64,000 nucleotides of DNA from Bettongia penicillata ogilbyi. Taxonomy: Eukaryota > Chordata > Mammalia > Diprotodontia > Potoroidae. Numbering within the stretch: the stretch's first letter is position 1; each line of letters starts with the position of its first letter. The notes below the pieces were generated by a model that saw only the letters and a program-made list of their open reading frames with translations, did no database searches and was not told the origin of the DNA. Positions 56,636 to 64,000 of this stretch are shown piece by piece. Location of the stretch: NCBI GenBank assembly GCA_023548195.1, contig JAJHZJ010000221.1:3829999-3893998 (forward strand), written 5' to 3'. A program made the translations under genes and the position numbers.

Positions 56636-56700
56636 CGGGGCGCCGCATACACGCGTCTCTCCAGGGCTCCCGAGGCATGCTTATTCCTTGGCTTGCGAGG
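56636..56700 (-). other. LIFR: Candidate alternative LIFR first exon (donor at 56635)
   Basis: The minus-strand sequence reads CCCCG|GTGAGTAAG, an excellent donor, at the upstream shoulder of the CpG island, about 1.1 kb above the other main candidate. The upper boundary is a placeholder. LIFR is known to use alternative 5' UTR exons in other mammals, which makes this plausible but does not prove it. Confidence 0.35.
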
Positions 56701-56763
56701 GGACCTGAAGTGGTCCTCTCCACTGTCCTCCTTCCAGTCCCATGCTTTAAAAGCCCTCCGTCC

Positions 56764-56850
56764 CCATGAGCTTCGAGGGTCCTGGTATGGTTTATTACTT
56801 TCCTTATCTTGAAAAAAATCAGGCCCCGCTACCTCTTAACGGATGTGCAA
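56764..56850 (+). repeat. Copy A of a promoter-flank duplication
   Basis: CCATGAGCTTCGAGGGTCC through CTTAACGGATGTGCAA. It aligns with copy B at 58442-58523 over about 85 bp with one 4-5 nt gap. It keeps CpGs where B has TpG. Confidence 0.8.
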
Positions 56851-56859
56851 AAGTCAGGG

Positions 56860-58435
56860 GCTCCCCATTCTCGGCGCTAAACCTGGCAGCAGTTCTCCGA
56901 GACCGTGCTGGGCTATTGAGTGCATTCCAATTTCTCTGGGCTATTAACGCCCCGCTCTAGGTAGCCCGAGGTCTTGGCCTAACTGTAGGTGAGGGCAAAC
57001 TTTCCTGTGGGAGGGATACTTCGGTATGAGAGGACAGACAGGACATTCTCTTTACTGAGAATTTCCTGGAGCCATCTAGTCTTGCCTGTAAAGCAAAGGC
57101 GTGGCGGGGTTATTATTTGTGTGAAGAAGAAACGGATCCCTTAATGGTGTAAGATTCTTCCTCTGTACATTGTTCCCATTTCCGCAGTTTCACTTGGCCT
57201 CGGTGAGCTCCCGAAGTAATGCACAAGATGAAATTAGCTGCAGAGTGTTTGATGGCGCAGAATCACGGTGGGAAGATGTTTACTGGTGATGCCGGACACT
57301 TCGGATAATGTTTGGCTTGGCACAGTTAATTTTGCAGTGTTCAGAAATGTGCCAGATGCACGCAAATTACAGGGGTACTGGACACACACCTTCCTCTGGA
57401 GACCTGATTTTTTTTTTTAATAGCCTGAGTGAGACATTGCAATTTCGAAGCATAGCAGTTCCAGGCAAGGTCAGTTTCTAGAGACATTAGTCTGCGAAGT
57501 GGACCTAGTCAATGTCAGCTTCTACAGTAGCAAAACTTGGTATGTTTCTCTAACCTTTTACTGTGAATGCAATAGTGAAATAAATAGATACAGATTGTTT
57601 AGTTCGATGAAAAAAAAAACACAGTTCCTACAGAGAGGTTAAAAAAAATTCCGGACTATTCTTGATGCACTAGCAATAGGCTTGAGCTAAGTGGATTTTT
57701 TCCCTGGGCCTATCACTTCCAACGAGTATGCTTTGAAAAATGTTCTGCCCTCTATAGATGAAACTCTATGATATATCGCTTTTCTATTCTAGTGTTACTC
57801 TACTTGCATCCTTGCCAGTTGGAGAAATCCCATGCACACATAGAAATTTAGCAACTGGCTTGAAGTAATTGAAACACCCTTTCCTTGAGAATTTTCCAGT
57901 TTTAAGTACTTTATATAGAATACATGCTTTAGTAGCCTCTTAAAAAATACTGTTGAAAAACATTCATGGTATCATGGGAGTTTGGGTGGATGAGTTAACT
58001 TTGCATATTTTTTTCAAAAAATTTATTGCTGCTGCAATGTGATTACTTTTTTTAAAGCTACCTCAGGCATGCCTCTGTTCACAATGGGTAGTGTTGCAGA
58101 CTTTTAATATAGACAACAGGCGAAGGATAATGGATTTTATATTTATATACTAAAGAAAGGAGCTTACAAAATCATCAATGACTAGGAATCTGGGTATGAC
58201 TAGCTCTGTACACAACCACTAACTCAACTACTAGGCTCCTAAAAAGTCGATGTATATGTATGGTTTTGCTAGCTATGCAGCCGAAGTGAATTATCTCAAC
58301 CAATTGTGGAAAAATGCAAAATAACTAATGTGGATTATTTAGATAATTTTCATTTAATTGTATAAAATATAAATTTAATTCATTTTAATTGAATTTCCCT
58401 TCTATCTAGAACAATCTGTGAATATCAATAAGCCT
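56860..58435. other. Upstream flank, nothing recognised
   Basis: GC falls from the island level to background. A possible plus-strand donor, TGTAG|GTGAGGGC, is at 56989. No gene or repeat recognised. Confidence 0.4.
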
Positions 58436-58441
58436 CATTCT

Positions 58442-58523
58442 CCATGAGCTTTGAGGGTCTTGATATAGTTTATTATTGTCTTTATCTTGAAGTAGGCGCC
58501 TCTACTTCTTAATGGGTTTGCAA
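58442..58523 (+). repeat. Copy B of a promoter-flank duplication
   Basis: CCATGAGCTTTGAGGGTC through CTTAATGGGTTTGCAA. Same orientation as copy A, about 1.68 kb further right. Confidence 0.8.
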
Positions 58524-58834
58524 CTATTCGAATTGTTCCCTCTTTTTCAGAATGAGACATTGCACAGTGATAAGCCACTAGTAAGAAAGTTCAAGCTATA
58601 TGAACTTTAGGTACTAATAATGCTGATGTACAAACATATTGTTTTTGTATAAGATGAAGATGCCCAAAATTGGAAAGAAAAGGTCATATTAAGCTTGTTT
58701 CAGATGTGAATGTGAATAAAGTAGCATATCCTACAGCAAACTGCAACTAGTAGACATATTACTAGGTAAGCAGGAAGGTCTTGTTACCTGACTGCATTTT
58801 ATAGACCTGTGCCCTTCCTTCTAGTTCTTCAACC

Positions 58835-58985
58835 ATTAGTATCATAAATTTAGCACTGGAGGGACTTTGCAAGTCACTTAGTCTCCTCTAGTCTCTTGCT
58901 TTCTAGATGAGAAAACTGGGGGCCAAAGAAGTTAAATGATTTGCTTAAGGTCACATAGATAGTAAGTGGCAGGAAGATTTTCAAA
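58835..58985 (-). repeat. MIR-family SINE
   Basis: TTAGCACTGGAGGGACTTTG, TAGATGAGAAAACTGGGGG and GGTCACATAGATAGTAAGTGG in reverse orientation. Confidence 0.75.
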
Positions 58986-58989
58986 TTGG

Positions 58990-60550
58990 GCACTCTTTTC
59001 ATTACAATCTAGCTTGTTCTCCATTTTTTTATTGGCTTTTCTATTTTATGCGAGTTTCTTTAGATATGTTATAACTTTAGGAGATAGCAATAGAAATGTT
59101 TGGATGAGAAATGACCTCTCAGTCAAGCAGAAAATAATAATAATACCTGTGATGAAAGTTCTAGAAGTGAGGGGCTTTGTCCTTTGCAAAGATCAGTCAG
59201 TCATGAAAGCCACGAACTTGAGCTCATGGTTCTTTTCTTTGTTATTAAATTACACGTATCTTGGCCCATTAAACATGCTTCTCATGTTGTGTGAGCTAAT
59301 ATGTACAGTGTTTATAAATCAGTGGAACAAGATACGGCAGAGTTCCTGAAAGAAATTTTGGAACTGACTAAAAGTCTGCAAATTAAATGTAGTCACCAAC
59401 AAATGTTAAAGCTTTTTACTAACCAGTGAGGGAGTGAGTAGAGTGAAACTATTCCTCGTCTTAAGCCTGATTGATAAATGTAGAATTAAATTGGTTTACT
59501 TTGGACAAGATTCAAACTTATAATTAGATCACTTGGGAAAAAAAAGACATGAGAGCTAATTTCCCCTTGGATTTAGAAGTCTTTACCCTGAGTAGTTTGG
59601 AATTCTAAGAGATATGGAAAATGTAACAGACACTATTCTAGATAACATATCCCTAGGAATCTGTTCAGAAGCTTTCCTTAGGGATAAAGTGTGTGATTCT
59701 TTTCAAAGAAAAGTTTATATTAAGTAGCAGAAATCCACAAAATACTTGATATCCAATCTTTTTTTAAATCCTCTATATTTGCTTTTTCCATTTCATCCTT
59801 TTGACATTAACCAAGGGAATTTGATATACTTGAAAGAGCCCGGGTCAAGATCCTCTGCTTAAAAAAGGGGGAAATTTCCTTCAGGAGACTGGAGGCTTTG
59901 TGACTATGAAGATTTTTATAATAAAAATTTGCTTCCAGGGTAAATTTAAAGCCTCTAAAACTCTGGTTAGGTGAAAAGTTCCTTGTTCGTTTAGGAAAAA
60001 AAAATCATTTGAATAATGATGAGGTCTCTAAGGCTTACTTCAGGTGCTAAATCTGGCTCACTGCCTAGGTTCTACATTGGAAAAGAGTGATCTCCTAGGT
60101 AGTCATCACCATGGTAGCTTCGGTCAATAGGGATGTGTCAGCTGATGATTGCCAAGTCTGAATTTCGGGTGATTGAAGACAATGCTGTCTTAGCACACAG
60201 TTTGTGTCTGTCAAAGGTCTTTGATAAATGTGGCAAAATGTTCAGTAAATACATCATCGATTCAAAAGACTGGAGAAAACTTTAGCAAATTGTTTAATTT
60301 AACTTTATACTTTGTCCTTTGCCTTTGGAGAGGCATCTAGTCTATTTCTGACTCCTTTAAGTTGAATTGACCTAAATTACACTATGCCTGATTATTGGCC
60401 TTTACTTAAAGACTTCCAGGAAGGAAAAACATAGTCATTTACACTAACATTGTTCTAATAAAAGTGAGGGTATAACATACATACATGGCATACATGCCAT
60501 CCAGCCACCCATCCATGGCATCTCACCATTTGTTTGTCTCAACTGATCTG
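58990..60550. other. Upstream flank, nothing recognised
   Basis: The 127-codon frame at 58966-59349 starts inside a MIR and shows no recognisable domain. No other feature was seen. Confidence 0.45.
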
Positions 60551-60559
60551 CTCATGCCC

Positions 60560-61355
60560 CTACCTTGGACCAATGTTCTCCACACTAGACCTGAAACCTG
60601 GATCTTCATGAATCCATGGCCCCTGTCCCTGAGGAAGTTAATCTGGTCTTCATTTTTGGAGGTCTGAACCTATGACCCAAATCAGTTGATTATTAACTGT
60701 AAAAACTAACCTACTTAGCTGTCTAATTAGCATATCCATTGCTGGCATCAGACACTAACCATCCTTCAACTTCATATCCTTTCTAGCTATCCACTCAAAC
60801 CACCTCACAGTTGACTGCCTCCTCTCACTTGTTCCTTTCCACATGAATCAGAACCCTACGTATCAGATGTTCTAGAATTTCACCCTTCTATACTCCCCAT
60901 TCACACACACTGGAGGTGATGAAGTGGATAGAACACCAGTCCTGGAGTCAGTAAGACTCATCTGAGTTCAAATCCAGTCTCAGACACTCACTAGCTGTAT
61001 GACCCTGGGCAAGTCACTTAATCCCATTTGCCTCAGTTTCCTCATCTGTAAAATGAACTGGAGAAGGAAATGGCAAATTATCTCTGCCAAGAAAACCCCA
61101 AATGGGGTCATGAAAAGTCAGACACGACTGAAAAACTACTCAGAAACAACTCATACACACTACTTTCTGTCTCCCCAAGGGAAAAAAAATGCTCCTTTCC
61201 CTGATCACCCCTCCCCAATATTTCTTATTTTCCCTTATTAGAACGTAAGTTCTTGAGGATAGAGATTGTCTCTTTAAAAATATTTGTATCCCAAAGGTTT
61301 GTTATAGTGCTTGGTACATAGTAAGTGCTTAATAAATGCTTTTTTCATTCATTTC
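60560..61355 (+). repeat. L2 LINE split by a SINE
   Basis: The left part (60560-60910) is C/T-rich LINE-like sequence and the right part (61156-61355) ends with GAACGTAAGTTCTTGAGG, ATAGTGCTTGGTACATAGTA and GCTTAATAAATGC, a clear L2 3' end. The SINE at 60911-61155 interrupts it. Confidence 0.7.
60911..61155 (+). repeat. RTE-tailed tRNA-derived SINE
   Basis: TGATGAAGTGGATAGAACACC, TGAGTTCAAATCCAGTCTC, GACCCTGGGCAAGTCACTTA, ATGAACTGGAGAAGG and the RTE tail (AACCCCAAATGGGGTCATG, GTCAGACACGACTG). The left flank ends CACACAC and the right flank has ACACAC, a possible target duplication. Confidence 0.92.
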
Positions 61356-61359
61356 CATT

Positions 61360-62485
61360 TAGGAGAGATATGACTTTAGATTATATATTGAATGTGTTGG
61401 CATTTTAATTCATAGAGATGATTTAGAAAATATTGGTTAAAATCAAGGTATTAAAATTTATAGTCATAAAATCCCTGCTGGCTGGCAAATAGTCTGCTTC
61501 TGACTACTAGAGCTAAGATAGATGAAATAGACAGACAGATGGATTATAAACTATTGAACCAGATTCAGCCTTGTTTGCTAATAATTCTGCTCATAGTGAC
61601 AGCTATGTATAGATGATACATATAGTTAAGTTATGAAATTTATTTAACAAAAACATTCGGTAACCCCAGTGTAAAAGCATTCCTTAAGGTGTCAAAAGCA
61701 GTCTCCAAAAATATAGCAGCAGACAAATAGCCACAAAGATATAAAAGCAGTCCACAAGGAAGTTCCCCAGGGAATAGGAATCTCTACTCCAAAGTCCTAG
61801 AGATTATCTATATTCTCTTGACCTCAAAGAACCCAGAACTGGGTCCCCAATCTACCCAAGGACAAAGTTAACTCAAATTGCTCTCTAGTTCTGTTCCATT
61901 TCATCTTGGCTTATAACGGTGGTTGATGTTGTGAGAATATTAGGGTTTCCTAAAGCGTCCCCAATTCTATTAATATCCTGTCCTACAATAGGAAGCAATT
62001 ACCACCAGAAGGATTATTGCAATCAGGTAATACATTTCTTTCATCCACAGCAACTCATGAAACAGTCTACCAGGATATAAAGAAGTTAAAGTTTGCCCTC
62101 TTCATCACTGCATTGAATAATCCCACCACTGAAATAACAGTCTTAAAGTACTATAATTTAGTATTATTAAAGATATGTTTAGGGGATAGTAGAATTGAGA
62201 ATACTTTAGTAGGCATTTTTTTTTAATTTGTGAAAAAGGGTTTTTCATTTCTTTATCCTTAGTTTGCTTTGTTTGCAACAAATGCCATTTTAAATTCTTA
62301 ATGTTTAAGAATTTGACATTTGATATCATCAAAGATCCGGGGTTAATTATAACTCGTAAAAGTGTGAGCAATTAACATACAACTTTAGCCTACAGGATTT
62401 GGGAAATTTACAATTCCTTTAATTTTAAATCTTTGGCAAGCATATTTTATCTTTAGAGAGAAATTAAACAGTGTGTACAAATTAA
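61360..62485. other. Upstream flank, nothing recognised
   Basis: AT-rich with no gene or clear repeat recognised. Confidence 0.45.
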
Positions 62486-62489
62486 TGAT

Positions 62490-62705
62490 AGCTCTCATTT
62501 CTGCAGTGCTTTAAGAGCTACAAAATGTTTATGTTACAACAACCCTACGAGTCAGTGAGAGTATTATTAGCCCCAGTTGATATAAGAAGAAATGAGGACT
62601 CAGAAAGATGAAATGGCTACGCAGAAGTCTGAGATAGGGCTCTAACCCAGGACTCTCTCTAAGTCCAGTACTCTTTCTGTCACACAGTAGGTGGAAAAGG
62701 CCTGA
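62490..62705 (-). repeat. MIR/CORE-SINE
   Basis: CTGCAGTGCTTTAAGAGC, ACAACAACCCTACGAGTC, TATTATTAGCCCCAGTTGAT and CTAACCCAGGACTCTC. Confidence 0.85.
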
Positions 62706-62824
62706 GAGAAAAGTTAAAAACCTAACAAGACACACCAGTACCTGTGTAGTAAGAGGTCCAGTCATCCCTGGTCTGAGTCAGCATTTCTTTGCTTTGAATT
62801 ATTCTTTGATTTACCTTTAATTTA

Positions 62825-62990
62825 TACACACACACACACACACATATTTGTTCTATCTTTAGATCTCTACATATTTACATATGTAATATATTATCTATAC
62901 ATATAATCCATATATTTTAATATATCTGCACATATATCTATATATCTATAATATATATATGAAATAATCTCTATAATTTATATATTTTTG
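62825..62990 (+). repeat. (CA)n and AT-rich simple repeats
   Basis: About 10 CA units at 62826-62844, followed by TATA and ATATCT-type AT-rich sequence. Confidence 0.9.
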
Positions 62991-63079
62991 TTAGTTTAGG
63001 GTAAAAGAGTAAAGAGAGAAAAATTTTAATTTTTCATTTTAGTAGACTCATATGATATTAATGATTACTTTGGGTTTCA

Positions 63080-63425
63080 GGCAGTATAATAGTAATATTA
63101 GCTAGGGAGGAGGAGAACCTGGAGAGAGTAGTGACTGGAAATCTTGGAGGAGAGAGTTTCAAGGAGGAGAGTGTGATCAATAGCATCCAAAGCTTCAGAA
63201 AGGTAAAATAGAATTGCGGACTGAGAATATAAAAATGTAGTGGATTCTGTGAGATGACGGCATGATTTTCTCCATCTTCGTTAAACAGTACTTGTGTAGG
63301 AGAAAAGATGGTGATGGTGAGAGTGATCCAAGGCTGATGCTTGCCAGGGTAAAATTGGAGAAACGACAAAAGGATTCAAGAGAGTAGAAATTGAAGTGGT
63401 TTACCAATGGAGCAAGATGAGGAGA
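63080..63425 (-). repeat. LINE-derived fragment, L2/CR1 group
   Basis: AGTTTCAAGGAGGAGAGTGTG, GATCAATAGCATCCAAAGC and GAATATAAAAATGTAGTGG recall a dispersed mammalian LINE-related sequence. Family uncertain. Confidence 0.45.
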
Positions 63426-63429
63426 GTGG

Positions 63430-63645
63430 CTAGTATAAACTTTAGGGTTTATAAATCATTTTACACATGTTAATTATTTTAACCCTCCCAGGTGACCAGG
63501 AACTGAGGTACAGAGAGGTTAAGTGATTTGTCTGGAATCAGATAGCTAGTAAGTGTCTGAGGCCAGATTTGAACTCAGGAAGATGATTCTTCCTGCCTCT
63601 AGGTCCTGTACTCTAACCACTGGGCCACCCAGCTGGTCTAAGCAT
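63430..63645 (-). repeat. MIR/CORE-SINE, well preserved
   Basis: AAATCATTTTACACATGTTA, AGAGAGGTTAAGTGATTTG, AGCTAGTAAGTGTCTGAGGC, CAGATTTGAACTCAGG and CACTGGGCCACCCAGC. Confidence 0.88.
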
Positions 63646-64000
63646 CACAGCTAGTTGCCCTTTAACATAACCTAGACATACTTAGAGAAACTGGCTATAT
63701 CACCAACTCTAGGATAGACACATATTCATTCACCATAGCTTTTGAAAGAATACCGACTATTACAATTGAGAATTATAAACTCAATGAAGGAATACTTGCT
63801 CCCTGTAGGAGAGGAAATGTGCTGATTCAGCTTTTGTCTGTTCCTTCTTCAAGACTTCCTTATTTAGTGAGAAAATGATTGGAAAAATTTCAGAAATCCT
63901 GAATTCTGACTTTTTATAAAAAATGTAGAATGAATACTAGGCTTTAGGCTTTGGTCTACATATTTTGAGAAAATGAGAACAAAGCACTATGTTTATAGAT

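Larger units (their letters stand above)
55300..56660 (-). promoter_or_regulatory. LIFR: CpG island: probable LIFR promoter and non-coding first exon(s)
   Basis: This is the only strongly GC- and CpG-rich stretch in an otherwise AT-rich window, with several GC boxes (for example near 55424, 55774, 55998 and 56307). No TATA box is evident. It lies upstream of the LIFR start codon on the minus strand and holds three minus-strand splice donors that match consensus well. The long open frames here are a by-product of high GC and do not resemble known proteins. The start site(s) cannot be placed without transcript data. Divergent plus-strand transcription is possible; a lncRNA, LIFR-AS1, is known at the human locus. 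Confidence 0.8.
1..56700 (-). other. LIFR: LIFR gene locus, 5' part (promoter to coding exon 9)
   Basis: Eight minus-strand exons in collinear order encode the N-terminal part of the leukemia inhibitory factor receptor, a type I membrane cytokine receptor that pairs with gp130 to signal for LIF, oncostatin M, CNTF and cardiotrophin-1 through JAK/STAT3. Joined exons give 429 codons plus one base with intron phases 1, 2, 1, 0, 1, 1, 2, 1 and no internal stop. The human protein is about 1097 residues, so roughly 40 percent of the coding sequence is here. The remainder lies beyond the left edge. The CpG island near 55.3-56.7 kb is the only promoter-like region upstream of the start codon, giving a first intron of about 27-28 kb. 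Upper limit of the locus is approximate. Confidence 0.93.

Noticed and set aside
58966..59349. 127-codon plus-strand frame upstream of LIFR
   Set aside because: Begins within a MIR element; hydrophobic composition reflects AT-rich DNA.
1..64000. CRISPR arrays, operons, riboswitches or bacterial mobile elements
   Set aside because: The window is vertebrate nuclear DNA; direct repeats seen are microsatellites or transposon relics.
1..64000. Functional tRNA genes
   Set aside because: tRNA-like A and B boxes occur only within SINEs; no intact cloverleaf was recognised.

Overview
The window is mammalian nuclear DNA, most likely from a marsupial. It is AT-rich with one CpG island, has short exons in long introns, and is full of old interspersed repeats. 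The repeats point to a marsupial: tRNA-derived SINEs whose 3' end is an RTE-type LINE tail, many MIR/CORE-SINEs, abundant L2-group LINEs, RTE-clade reverse-transcriptase fragments and L1 3' ends. The species cannot be settled from the sequence alone.

The only protein-coding gene I can support is LIFR (leukemia inhibitory factor receptor alpha), on the minus strand. Eight coding exons are present, at 28020-28177 (start codon at 28155), 26494-26608, 23136-23275, 16068-16231, 10201-10375, 8827-9084, 6546-6675 and 850-1019. All have GT-AG boundaries and compatible phases. Joined, they give 429 codons plus one base, covering the signal peptide, cytokine-binding module 1 with an EWSEWS box, the Ig-like domain and the first half of cytokine-binding module 2. 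The rest of the receptor (later FNIII domains, transmembrane and cytoplasmic parts) lies beyond position 1.

Layout: 1-28.2 kb holds coding exons 2-9 and their introns. 28.2-55.3 kb is the long first intron, made of LINE/SINE relics and two decayed 7SL RNA copies. About 55.3-56.7 kb is a CpG island, presumably the LIFR promoter and non-coding first exon(s). It has three consensus-like minus-strand splice donors (exon edges 55323, 55563, 56636). 56.7-64 kb is upstream flank with no supported gene.

I found no unknown multi-gene system. Items worth a second look are a 6-nt tandem acceptor at exon 5, a short upstream ORF overlapping the LIFR start, loss of two cysteines relative to the human protein, several possible first exons, a roughly 85-bp duplication beside the promoter, a hAT-like MITE with near-perfect 8-bp target duplications, an inverted pair of L2 copies in intron 1, and the pairing of RTE LINE relics with RTE-tailed SINEs. 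Comparisons with human LIFR rest on recalled sequence and were not computed.
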